A DNA stretch of 64,000 nucleotides, taken from positions 84,861,768 through 84,925,767 of the forward strand of contig CM072514.1 in NCBI GenBank assembly GCA_036898135.1, read 5' to 3'. Positions within the stretch are counted from its first letter, which is position 1. Every line of letters begins with the position of its first letter. Source of the DNA: Oncomelania hupensis. Its lineage: Eukaryota; Mollusca; Gastropoda; Littorinimorpha; Pomatiopsidae. The notes beneath the pieces are model-generated. The model was not told the DNA's origin and made no database searches. It saw only the letters and a list, made by a program, of their open reading frames with translations. The position numbers were made by a program, and so were the translations under genes. Positions 8,150-18,015 of this stretch are shown piece by piece.

Positions 8150-10607
8150 TTATTCAGAGTCATCAGAGTCACAATTTGGACAGATGAATTGAGCCGTCCC
8201 TTGGGTGCACTCCTCATGGGCCCAGAGGAGACAAACCTGGCACTGGACCCACACATCTCGGGATCGGCTGTTGCGATAGGGCTCACAACAAATGAGACAT
8301 GGCCAGTCCTCTTCTTCCTGGTCTGTTTCTTCTTCAGGTTCATGACGCTTCCTCTTCTTCTTTGACTTGCCTTGGCTTGCCTTCTTTTCCTGTTGCCTCT
8401 TTTTTCCTGATTTCTGTTTTGAGCGCTTTTCTTCCAGCCTGGCTTTAAAGGGAGAAGAAGTCAACACTGTTGCAGATTCTGCCTTCCTTGATCTCGGTCT
8501 CTTGGACTGGATCTTTGGTAGTGGAGAAAATCCATGGATCAGTTCTGCAATCTCTTCTCTTCCTGAGGTTGAGGCCTCGGGGTCTGTCCTCTGATCTTGT
8601 GGGACAAATAAAGATGAGGGGTTAGGGTGTGTCTGCTGATCTGGGGTTGGGAAAGCAGTTGGGCGTTGAGGCGAGAATGAAGACGCCTCAGGGATCTCAG
8701 CTTGTGATGTAGGACCTTGAGGCTCCTCAATCCTCTTGTTTAACATACAATCGTAGTGGCCAACATCCTGGCCAATGTTCCTAAACTGGACGACCAGTCT
8801 GGGAAGGGTGTCTTCTCCGTAGGTTTGGATCACCTTGCTGTTGGCGCCCAAAACCACAATTTTTTTCCCCAGGACCTTGCTTGTCGCTGCGAGTTCAAGT
8901 TCACCAGGGAGGGATTTTGGCTCGGCCATGGTGACAATGCGTTCATCCATGGAACCAAAGCGAATCCAGTGCGGTAAATCTGCGTTGATTGTTTCAATAT
9001 CAAGATCTTTGTATTCGTCGTAATTCTCCCACATGAAAGAGATGACCTGTGCTCGGAGACTATCTGCCTTGCCAGTCTCTACGGCATGCAGAAGTGTGCT
9101 CAACAGTTTGCCATGCTCATCCCTTTGGGCAGTTTGAAGCCTTCTGTCCATACCTATAACTAGACTTCTAAACAGGCACCGGCCGTCTCCTGATGATGTA
9201 ATGAGCTCAATGTCTCCCTGATGAGCTGGAGTCTCTACATTGGCAGTCTGCTGATCAGAGGTGCGGTCAGTTGGCTGCTTTCTGACTTCTGGAGGATCAC
9301 CATTTGCATCTTCTTGCTGAGATGGAGTCTCGTTGGCAGGGCTGCGGGCAGTTGGGGGTGTGACCTCTGGGGGATCTTCTTCAGTCATCAAGGCTGCCTC
9401 AAAGTCGACGTCAGTGAAGACGTTTGGGTCATATGGCCAGAGACCACATGTCCTGAATCCCTGGACTGCCCTGTCAGGAAGAGCTGTTCTCATGAAGGCC
9501 TTTCCTGACAGACCAGCAATGTCATGGATGGTGACTCGCTTGCCGGGATTTGCCACCATCCAGCTGTCCATCTCCGTGTTGAAAGCTGTTTTGAGAGGCT
9601 TGAAGTAGCTTCTGTCCAGAGGCTGCAGCTTGTGTGTGCTATGAGGCGGCAGTGTCAGAAGTTCTATGCCATTTTCTCTGCAAAAGTCAATAGCTCCCAG
9701 TGTTTTGTGGCTGTGATGCCCATCTAGCAGAATGAGATGACGGTTTTCACATGAGGTGTTGGTAAACTTTGCAAAATGTTCCAGCCACCTCACAAAGAGG
9801 TCAGAATCTGTCCAGCCACTTGCACTTGCATAACCTACTGCTTGAGTTGGGGCGTCTTTCATGAGGGAGTCCACCATTCTCTTTCGAGGAAAGATGTACA
9901 TGGGTGGTAAAAATATGCCAGCTGCGCTGCATGCACACACAAATGTTACCAAAGTCCCACGCTCACCACTGGTCACCTTTCCAACTTGTCGAGCACCTTT
10001 TGGAGCCATGACCTTCCCAGGTTTATGCACAGTTGTGAGTCCCGATTCGTCCATATTCCAAATGCGTGAGGGTGGGTACTCATGCTTGTCCAGGAGTTCT
10101 TTGTATAGGACAAAAAAATTTCTGGACTTGCTCTTTATTGAACCCCACTGCACGGGAAATACTTGTTGCTTGTGGCTGCCGAATGCTAATGTTATGCCGA
10201 TCGAGAAAGCTGTGGACCCAGGCAATCCCAGCCAATCTTGTTTCTTTATTGAAAGGATGACGAAGGCCTGTCTTTTCAGCGATTTCAAAGGCAAGGCGCT
10301 GTAGATCCCTCACTCTGAGCCCATGCAGGCGTCTTTGCATACTAACAATATGCTCCTTCAGCTGGCACTCTATCTCAGTGGGAAGGGCCTTCCTGTATCG
10401 TCCGAAAATCAAAACCCCAGGTTCAAGCACCTTTTTGTCCCTGTGACGACGAAGTGTTCGTGCAGGCACACCATACTCTTTGCTGGCTCGGATTAAAGGA
10501 ACACCGTTGCTGACTGCCTTCAAGGCTTCAGACAAATTGCTATGTCCATATTTTCCCCTCTCTGTCTTTCTCTTGTACTTCGTCACCATATCTGAAAACA
10601 ATAACAT
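8150..10607 (-). pseudogene. Transposase with fused OTU protease and PHD finger, one frameshift
   Basis: The N-terminal frame (10,607 down to about 10,118; start probably the ATG at 10,589) has a psq-type helix-turn-helix (LSEALKAVSNGVPLIRASKE and RTLRRHRD) and a CENP-B-like second DNA-binding segment (WVHSFLDRHNISIRQPQATS). The frame then breaks at a seven-A run (10,112-10,118); one base fewer joins it to the second frame, which ends at 8150. Numbered from the ATG at 10,294, that frame has catalytic aspartates at 82 (WNMDESG), 191 (LLDGHHSH) and 227 (QPLDRS), as in Tigger-type DDE enzymes. An OTU cysteine-protease domain follows at about 365-515, with DGRCLFRS (Cys373) and GHYDCML (His513), then a basic tract (605-650) and a PHD zinc finger at 666-709 (CLICC, CQVC, HEEC, CPNC). 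Joined length is about 800 residues. It acts on its own terminal repeats; the roles of OTU (ubiquitin removal) and PHD (chromatin reading) are inferred. Confidence 0.88.
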
Positions 10608-10844
10608 AACAGTATTATTATAAAAGACCAGAAAGCATCTTCATACCAAGCAATTTAATAGCAATTTAGCCCTGTGCAGTACATAGGGGAAAAAGTAAAA
10701 CAAAACAACTAAATAGAGTTAGTGGTTTGGTGTCTATAGCCTATGTTCCTATTAGGGCATAAAAGCATGGTATAACTTGGGATTTTACTCTTGTGGAAAA
10801 TAAAGTAAAGGAAAATAGTGAAACCACTTCATATAAACAAGCGA

Positions 10845-10925
10845 GGCATAACGCCTAGTGTTTGAGGCAAAACGCCCACCAGTAGGCCTTTTGCCTTGAA
10901 CCCAGTATGGGCCTTTTGCCTTACT
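10845..10925. promoter_or_regulatory. Right subterminal repeats of the pogo-like element
   Basis: Contains GAGGCATAACGCC, GAGGCAAAACGCCC and two copies of GGCCTTTTGCCTT. These are inverted relatives of the motifs at 7690-7765. Confidence 0.55.
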
Positions 10926-11263
10926 ATGACTTAGTGAATATGTTTGGCAATAGTGCGGGAACATGGCGACGTACACTGCATCAACTGGCATTGATAAGTG
11001 TGTCAATGATTCCTCTAACACATAAATGAAAACATTTAAGAAATTCATCTATTGCTTGGGCAGTGTCACAAAACATTCTCAAGACAAAAATTATAAAAAT
11101 AGAGCCTAAATTTTCAAAATTCTATAAAAAAAACGTACCTTTTGCATGGAGGCTTCCAAACTTCGTGCTGCAGTTTCAGCGGGTAAAGGGAAGCTATAGA
11201 AATGCCCCGAGGTGGATAATGTCCCTTGGGTTCTGAGAAGTCGAGGGTGGGCGTTTGACTTTG

Positions 11264-11289
11264 ACTGGGCTTCTTGCCCGACCCTACCC
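11264..11289. repeat. Right terminal inverted repeat of the pogo-like element
   Basis: Reverse complement begins GGGTAGGGTCGGGCAAGAAG. TA follows at 11,290-11,291. Confidence 0.8.
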
Positions 11290-11335
11290 TACATTACATT
11301 ATTATTGCTTTAGGTCCCGCGGACGTTCATAATGT
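11290..11335 (-). repeat. Pentamer-tailed retroposon end (family B tail)
   Basis: The minus strand reads GGGACCTAAAGCAATAATAA and then TGTAATGTA, the same end seen for the family B repeat at about 50,750-50,778. Together with the flanking ATAATGTAATGTA copy it forms a 13-bp stem around a 26-nt loop. The pogo-like element begins immediately to the left, so it appears to have inserted at the TA of this tail. Confidence 0.55.
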
Positions 11336-11640
11336 AATGTAACTCAGAGACCTTGACCTTCGCGGAAGAGCAAAGGTCGAAAACATAACAGGCGGAGTGG
11401 TGGTTAAAGTATCTCCATAATTAAATGAATAAAAATCGGCTAGGCCTCCTTAATTTGTAAACGAAATAAGAGAAATTCATGGAGGGATCGACCGAATGGT
11501 GGACAACCGCGCTGTCAGTGAACAATTCGCCATGATCTAAAGTACTTGCATACCAAACCTCAACAAAATCAGGTCAGCCGGTTTTGAGATAGTCCTATTG
11601 ATGAACAGCAGCTCCTTGCATGATTTAAATTCAGACTTGC

Positions 11641-11868
11641 CTTCAGTTTGAGGTACTCTTCTTGCTCGTCCTGGCCCCATACGGCCTCCATGTTTTCCCC
11701 TCCTCTCGGCCCTGGCCCCAGCTTGGAGGTGTCCACAATGACGTCATAGAGAAGCGCCCTCTTGCGGCCGTATTCGACAACATGGTTGTCAGCCATAAAG
11801 GACGCATTTTGCAGCCACTGGCATATGGGGTCACCTTCCAGGGTCAACTTCTTGCCAAAAAACTCCAC
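11641..11868 (-). CDS. Beta-1,2-xylosyltransferase-like (GT61), exon 3
   Basis: Seventy-six codons, phase 0 at both ends, between an ATATTATAG acceptor and an AAG|GCAAGT donor, so the following intron would be of the GC-AG class. The product runs from VEFFGKKLTLEG through a DVIVDTSKL segment to RGGENMEAVWGQDEQEEYLK. GT61 xylosyltransferases have a comparable VMDxSK...RGGExxExVxG block at this point. It joins exon 4 in frame. Confidence 0.75.
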
Positions 11869-11941
11869 CTATAATATGATGGCATAGACAATGAGATCGG
11901 TTATATGCTAATTTATTTTTGTGTCCGTCCAGCAGAGCAGA

Positions 11942-11942
11942 A

Positions 11943-12021
<79 letters not shown>

Positions 12022-12165
12022 ATGTATCTGTCCGACTCTTGTCTGTCTCCTTCGATTGGTTGTTTGTCTGTGAACGTCTGTGGTCTCTCCCTCTCTCCCT
12101 CTCTCTCTCTCTCTGTCACTCTGTGTTTGTCTGTTGATTTGGTGTCTGTGCATTTGTTTTGGTCA

Positions 12166-12234
<69 letters not shown>
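11942..12234. repeat. Two (CT)n microsatellites with a CT-rich spacer
   Basis: Pure CT runs at about 11,942-12,018 and 12,169-12,234. The spacer is a degraded CT tract containing short unique sequence. Confidence 0.95.
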
Positions 12235-12235
<1 letters not shown>

Positions 12236-12237
<2 letters not shown>

Positions 12238-12292
12238 TATTCTTTTACCCTTGCAAAATAAAATTGTTATCTTATCTTATCTTATCTCTCTC
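12236..12292 (+). mobile_element. LINE-D 3' end, minimal copy
   Basis: Only the last about 40 bases (TTTACCCTTGCAAAATAAAA) plus a short TTATC pentamer tail remain. They match the 3' end of the longer copy that follows. Confidence 0.6.
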
Positions 12293-12299
12293 TTTACTT

Positions 12300-12935
12300 A
12301 GAATTCACAAACGTGCAATTAAACAAATTATTCTTAAACAAAAAATATCTCCAGATGATTATTAACGGATTAATATTCTACCTGTTGCCGACAGACTAAA
12401 ATTTAATAAAGGGTTTTTAATGCACAAGATCCATTATGGCAATGCACCGTCCTATCTTTGTTCTCTTTTTTCCCAAAAAAAACCAGATCGTCCCCAAAAT
12501 TAAATGTTCCACCTCCAAGAATTGATCTTTTCAAAACTAGTCTAGCTTATTCTGGTTCAACTCTGTGGAATAACTTTCCTGACGATCTTCGCACTCCAGA
12601 ATATAACATTACATCAATTAGAACACGTCTCTTAAAACACATTAAAAATGAAAGAAACATTTTTTGTTGTTAAAATTAACAACAATAATTTGATTTAATT
12701 TTTTTAATTAATTTTTTTTTCAATGATGATATTGTTTATTTGTTATTGTTCCATGATGTTAATGTTATAACATCCATTTGTTGTATTTAATAGTTCTTGT
12801 TACAAGCCCCTAGGGCAAGATGTAAAAAAAGCGCATCCAGCGCTTACTCTTCTACCCTTGGAAAATAAAATTGTTATGTTATCTTATCTTATCTTATCTT
12901 ATCTTATCTTATCTTATCTTATCTTATCTTATCCT
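12300..12935 (+). pseudogene. Non-LTR retrotransposon 3' end (LINE-D, CR1/L2-like)
   Basis: Translation across frames gives LPVADRLKFNKGFLMHKIHY, then GNAPSYLCSLF, then SLAYSGSTLWNNFPDDLRTP and TSIRTRLLKHIKNE. This is the familiar C-terminus of CR1/L2-type LINEs (vLMYK...APSYL...LWNxLPxxLR). At least one frameshift breaks it, near the A8 run at about 12,475-12,483. A 3' UTR and GGAAAATAAAATTGTTATG precede a (TTATC)n tail at 12,885-12,932. Confidence 0.8.
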
Positions 12936-13089
12936 TCTTTCTCTCTCTGCTTTAACATGTCGGTCTTTCTTCTCTCTACGCACATCCTTCCCCCTCTTTC
13001 TCCTTCAGTTACCCCTTCGCTATACTGTAAACAACTGTACCAGGGAAATCAAATGTAGGCTACCTCCGAGTTTGAATCCAGGGTTTTTA

Positions 13090-13510
13090 TTCCCCAGCTC
13101 AAATCCTATCCTATCCCATAACTCAAAGGTCGTTGGGGCACCACAGATGATCGTTTAACAAGCGTACTCCATCTTTCTCTGTCCTCAGCAATCCTCATGG
13201 CTTCGCTCAGTGTCATTCTCGAATGTTGTCCTCCCACTTTTTTTTCTCTGTCTCCCTCTTATTCTGCCTCCTTGCACTATGCCTTGCAGGATGATCTTTG
13301 CAAGGCCTGATGCTCTGTTGACGTGGCCATACTATCGCGATCGGTGTTTCAGTGTCTTCACCAATGTGAGCAAATCATCGTCTTGTCCAATGGCTAGTGT
13401 GATGGTCTGTCGGACTTCGTCGTTGTTGATGTGCTAGATATAGGAAATGCCCAGAAGTCTTCTGTAGCACCTCACCTCCATGCTGTGTATTCTTCGTTGT
13501 AGATCTCAAA
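13090..13510 (-). pseudogene. LINE-C 3' end, copy 2
   Basis: About 85% like copy 1 by eye: the same 3' end (AGTACGCTTGTTAAACGATC on the minus strand), the same reverse-transcriptase tail with frame breaks, and the same CCTATCC pentamer terminus. It ends abruptly at AGATCT near 13,507. Confidence 0.85.
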
Positions 13511-13689
13511 TCAGCTTAAATCAGCTGAAACAAATTGTGTTGTTTCATACTTCGGAAGAATACGGCGAAAAAAATGTAGGTTTAAACCTAAAATCACACC
13601 AGCACACAATAAACTTTTTTTTTTAAATATGAAGGACGACACGCAGAATGAGCTAACGCCTAAGTCAGAATCGACCTAACTGTGTTACA

Positions 13690-14200
13690 TAGCCTAAGCA
13701 AAGCCTCTTTTTAAGGTTGTAGCCTAAAAAAAAGCCTCTCCTTAAATGTGTGATTAAATTTAAGTTCTACCTAAGTGTGTACATTAAATAAAGCCTCCAC
13801 CTAAGTTTGCAGATTAAATAAAAGGTCTACCTAAATGCATAGATTCAATAAAGCCTGTACTTAAATAGGTAGATTAAACTATACCTTCTCACCTAAATGT
13901 GTAAATGAAATAAACCACCTTAAATGCGTAGATTAATTAAAAGTTCTACAGAAGTGTGTAGATGAAGTAAACCTTCTCCCCAAATGTGTGGATTAAATAT
14001 TGTCTTTATCCAAGTGTGTACATTAAATAAAGCCTCTATCAAAGTGTGTACCGATTGTGTAGATTAATCAAAGCACTACGTAAGTGATCCTTAAACAAAG
14101 CCGCAATTTTAAGTTTTAAGCTTCTACCTAAACGTGTAACTTAAATAATGCCTCTAGCAAACTATGGCGAGAAGCCTAGATAATTAAAGAAAGCCTTTAG
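13690..14200. repeat. Degenerate minisatellite, about 30-bp unit
   Basis: Repeated AGATTAAATAAAGCCTCTAC followed by CTAAATGTGT, with many substitutions and length changes. Roughly 15 units are recognisable. No coding potential. Confidence 0.75.
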
Positions 14201-14306
14201 CAGACTGTGGCAAGACTGCAGGGGCAATACCAAGGTCCGAATAGCCTGAATCCCCCTCCCCTATTCTCCCCCCTCAACTCATTCTCCCCTTCACCCACCC
14301 ACTCAC

Positions 14307-14543
14307 CATCCTGACCGTCTTGCACGACTGCCCTGCTGCAACAGCTTGCTTCACGGCTTCCCCATCAGCCTCGGGCGGTAGAGCCAGGATGCGGTGGGAG
14401 TGGTTGGTGGCATACTTAGCGGGCCCGATGAACGCTTGCACGTGCTGCACGTGGTCTTCGTGCGGCGGGGCGACAAGTGCAGCTCGCGTGATATCCTGTG
14501 GTCTAATGTGTCTGTGCTCTGCTTTGTGTCCGCCAGGATCGCT
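14307..14543 (-). CDS. Beta-1,2-xylosyltransferase-like (GT61), exon 2
   Basis: Seventy-nine codons, phase 0 at both ends. The acceptor is AAACACCATCCAG and the donor ATG|GTGAGT on the minus strand. The product runs from SDPGGHKAEHRHIRPQDITR through the AFIGPAKYATNHSHRIL segment to AGQSCKTVRM. It would be the luminal stem and start of the catalytic region. The protein motif is weaker than in exons 3-5; the assignment rests on the strong donor, the open frame, the matching phase and the position. The gap 13,510-13,690 and the stretch 14,545-15,050 hold no other gene. Confidence 0.6.
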
Positions 14544-15071
14544 CTGGATGGTGTTTGGGAAGTGGGTGGTGGGGGAGGGAGGGAGATAGAGACATAACAA
14601 ATATAATACGATGGAGTGGTTAAGTCTTGGACAGATAAAAGAAAACAATAATAAAGCATAGACTAACAAAATTAACATTACAAAAACATAACAACAACAC
14701 ACAAACAAAGCACGCACGCTCGCTCGCTCTCTCTCCCGGGGCGCACACCCGGTACGTAAAGTGACAACACCTGGTAAAACGAGCTCTCAACATTTCTTAC
14801 AAATGTAACGGCTACTGTTTGGTTGTATTCGCCAAACTTTGCAACAACAACAACAACAACAAAAACTCGTAAAGGCAGCTTGAACACAATGCCTGCAGAT
14901 TTGTTGGATTTTCGAAGTGTCTGTGGGAGTTTTGCGGCTGTCTACATTTCCTTCACGGCCAAGAGAGCAAGAAAGAAGGCTGCCATGCATATTCAGGTGC
15001 TAGCGCTGCGAAATCGTAAAGGAAGGTGTGCTCCTTTCACTAATGTGTTTTGGGGGACTTAATTCCCCAGT

Positions 15072-15398
15072 GTGGCGATGTGTAAAAGAACCCTGGACCT
15101 TTGGATAGGAGGTCATCCAGAAAGAGCGGCAGTGCTGAAAGAAGTCGCGGCGGGGCGTCCAAGAAGCCGACACCAGGAGATGAACCAACTCAAAGGTGTG
15201 ATGGAGAAGCTTACGACAATGAACGGCGAGTTTGATGAGATGCAGGAAGATGAGAGGAGACTGAAGGGCGTATAAAGCTATTTCGAGGATAAAGTACGTG
15301 ACCTTAATGAGGAAATGACTAATTTGAGGCGCGTAAATGATGACTTGTTAAATAAAAATGACAGTCTGAAATCAAAATTGGACCAACTTGGGCGGTAG
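15072..15398 (+). pseudogene. Coiled-coil ORF, possible LINE ORF1 remnant
   Basis: An open frame gives QLKGVMEKLTTMNGEFDEMQ and, after a stop at 15,273-15,275, SYFEDKVRDLNEEMTNLRRV then NDDLLNKNDSLKSKLDQLG. Heptad spacing of L/M/V and high Glu/Lys/Asp content indicate a coiled coil, as in ORF1 proteins of LINEs. The single stop suggests decay. No zinc knuckle or RRM is visible, so this is tentative. Confidence 0.4.
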
Positions 15399-15399
15399 C

Positions 15400-16380
15400 T
15401 GCCCCCTGTGGCAGTTGTTTGTTTGTTTGTTTTTGTCAGCATGAGGCAGGTTCTATACTCTCCACGCTGATTTTGTATATTTACATGTATCTTGGATTGC
15501 TGGTGAGGTGTCATCGTCGAAAGGAAAGTTCTGCTTGTTACAGTGAGTTTGGTCTTATTGCACGCAGCGGCCGAATCTGTGCTGTGGCTCAGTAGGCATT
15601 GGGTGACTTGTTCTTACTTGTAAATTATTATTTGTTAATTTTTGGTTATTAAATTGCGGAATTATTTCTGAACATATGGCAATTGTTTAGCGGGAATATC
15701 TCTAGAGTCTATTTGGTATATTCGCTCGGATCGGGCGCGTCCAGATTTTGCTGTTTTCGTTCGATTTTATTGTAAAGTTTTTGTTGTTGTTAATGTCTAA
15801 AGTTTTTCTCTAAAGTGTTTTATCGTGTTTCCAGTTCGTTTGGCCATAAGGTAAATTTGTTGATTGCTTGTATCGAGTTTCTTGTTTTGCTTCTTAGAAT
15901 TGCACTTAGGGTTTTTATGCCTGAAGTTTGGGTTCATGTGTAATGACCTGTTGTAGTTCACAGGTTTCTAAAGATGTTTGTTTTGGGCACGTGCTTGTCG
16001 TCATTTCTGCTGATGATATAATTGTTAGACGATGATGTGAGGCAATGTCTATTGTTTCAGTTCTAATGGTGTTGCTATTATGTTCTGTATTGCTGTACTT
16101 TACTGCTTTCACTACCTTTACCGTTAGATGTAGTCTTAATGTACTGGCCAATGACTCGTGGCTTAAGTGAATATACGTAATTGTAGCAAGTCGCGCGTTA
16201 TGTCATATGGACAAGAGAATCGATGATTGTTGGATGAATTTGAAAGCACACCAGCAGCCACATGGAACGTACTCCTGAGATCTGGAAGGAAGATCCAGAA
16301 GGAACAATCTCTTGATTTCAGGGATGGACCGTATGGTTAAGATAGGAAGCAATTAGGAGTGCGAATCGCGGAACAGGGAG
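15400..16380. other. No recognisable gene
   Basis: T-rich sequence with several short open frames and no domain or splice context that I can recognise. Confidence 0.6.
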
Positions 16381-16383
16381 TTA

Positions 16384-16958
16384 TTGATTGGTCAGTTGGA
16401 TATGGTAGAGGATGTGCAATTTGATCCGAGTCTGAGTGCCCAGAAGAAGTCGCTACTTGTTGCTCGCTGCACTCTGTACAAACAGAAAGTGTCCATACTT
16501 AAGGCCAAACAGAAACTTAGGGAAAACCACAGTGGCATCTTTATTGGGGCGAAGATTATACTCAAAATGTTAGAAATGTTAGAAAATGTGTTGTTATACT
16601 CCTCAAAAAGTTGAAAGAGCATTGGGAAAGAGTTACTATGATTTATGATTATTATTTAGTAGATGGAAAAAAGTTCATACTAGATAGACTGTGAGGGTAA
16701 TTTGGTGGTACAAAGAAAATAAGGATGTGGTCGGCATTCTGTAAATCGGATTTTGATTTTGATTTAGGCGACATGTCAGGCTGTAATTGTAAGGGATCAT
16801 GTTTTGGTGTAAAACGGGGTAATTATACTGACAGCATGGTTGATGTATACAGCGACAGTGACATATCGCTCAGTTGTGGCAGTCTTTCTGCACTAGAGGA
16901 ACGGAGAGTGGCGGACTGTGACAGCGTTGACAGCTGCGATAACTATATGAGTACATAA
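16384..16958 (+). other. Short unrecognised reading frames
   Basis: Two open frames, 76 and 77 codons. The second is rich in Ser, Asp and Cys (GCNCKGSCFG, DSDISLSCGSLSALEE). They lie just upstream of LINE fragments and could be eroded retrotransposon 5' sequence. No function can be given. Confidence 0.25.
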
Positions 16959-17189
16959 CATGTGACCTTACACTACAGCCTGTAATAAATGACAATGTAA
17001 ACATTGTAGTGCAATCCAATAATGTTGACAAAACTGACACTGATAAAAATAATAAAGCTGTGGGCGGAAATAGAGCAATGACAACGATGATAGGGTGAGA
17101 GATCAGATGTATCAGGAGGGGAGGGATTACATAGGGTGGATAGACCTTGTGTAGAGAAACGAAAATTGTGTAATTTACACTAGAATGTT

Positions 17190-17604
17190 ATAAGGTGCTA
17201 CAGAAGACTTCTGGGCATTTCCTATACCCCGCACATCACCAAAGATGAAGTTCGACAGACCATCGCACAAGCCATTGGACAACACGATGACCTGCTCACG
17301 GTGTAGAAGAAATGGAAACTCCGATGTTACCACATCATCAGGCTTTGCAAAGACCATCCTGCAAGGCACGGTGCAAGGAGGTAGAAGAAGATGGAGACCG
17401 AAAGGAAGTGGGACTGAGGACAACATTCGAGAATGAACTGGCTTGACACTGAGCGAAGCCATCAGGGTTGCTGAGGACAGAGAAAGATGGAGTACGCTGG
17501 TTAAACGATCATCTGTGATGCCCCAACGACTTCCGAGTTACGGGATAGGATAGGATAGGATAGGATAGGATAGGATAGGATAGGATAGGATAGGATAGGA
17601 TAGG
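17190..17604 (+). pseudogene. LINE-C 3' end, copy 3, with (GGATA)n tail
   Basis: Plus-strand orientation. Frame-shifting segments read LLGISYTPHITKDEVRQTIA, QAIGQHDDLLT and other parts of the LINE-C tail. It ends CGGGATAGGATAGGATAGG with at least 12 GGATA units, the family's 3' tail. Several stops and indels make it non-functional. Confidence 0.87.
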
Positions 17605-17619
17605 TTGGTGGTATAACAA

Positions 17620-18015
17620 TAAAAATAAGTTACGAGACCGCGATTTTGTTCAATATATTTGTTCTTTTCATGTTGTCGCCCTTGTGGAAACGCTTGCTGA
17701 AGGTTTTGAATAAACTCTTTTGAATGATTTTGCCCTTTTTGTTAAACCTGCTTTGGGGTTTACTAGGCAGTGGAGATGATCCGGTGGAATCGTGGTGGTA
17801 ATGATTAGAAAGTGTCCTCCTTTGTATTAAAAGACTTGATGCACTTGCGCTCGGTCAAGTCAGTACATGCTCTTTATTATAAATAATAAACTTATGGATG
17901 CGAATAAAGATGTTTTGTTTGTACATAATTATGTTCATCCAAAACGTTCTCCTTATTACACTTTATAAAACGGCGTAACCGCTGTAGAGGATTGTATTGA
18001 AAGCACTGTCATGAC
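17620..18015 (+). pseudogene. LINE-A segment 1: endonuclease N-terminal part
   Basis: Decayed. The last 100 bases read FVHNYVHPKRSPYYTL and AVEDCIEST, the AP-endonuclease motif region (YVPPERSPYY-like). The frame runs into the Ty3-type element at 18,016 and resumes at 26,450 after removal of the insert and one target duplication. Confidence 0.65.

Larger units (their letters stand above)
7489..11289 (-). mobile_element. pogo/Tigger-like DNA transposon encoding transposase-OTU-PHD
   Basis: A 3801-bp element flanked by TA dinucleotides (7487-7488 and 11290-11291). The left terminus reads GGGTAAAGGCGGGCAAGGAG and the right terminus, reverse-complemented, GGGTAGGGTCGGGCAAGAAG, so the termini are inverted repeats of about 26 bp. 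TA duplication is the rule for Tc1/mariner/pogo elements. Just inside each end lie repeated GGCAAAACGCCC-like motifs. The single coding region (8150-10589) is on the minus strand. The element sits in the intron between GT61 exons 3 and 4 and makes up most of it. Confidence 0.85.

Noticed and set aside
11905..12300. Ser/Leu and Arg/Glu repeat proteins
   Set aside because: Frames across (CT)n microsatellites.
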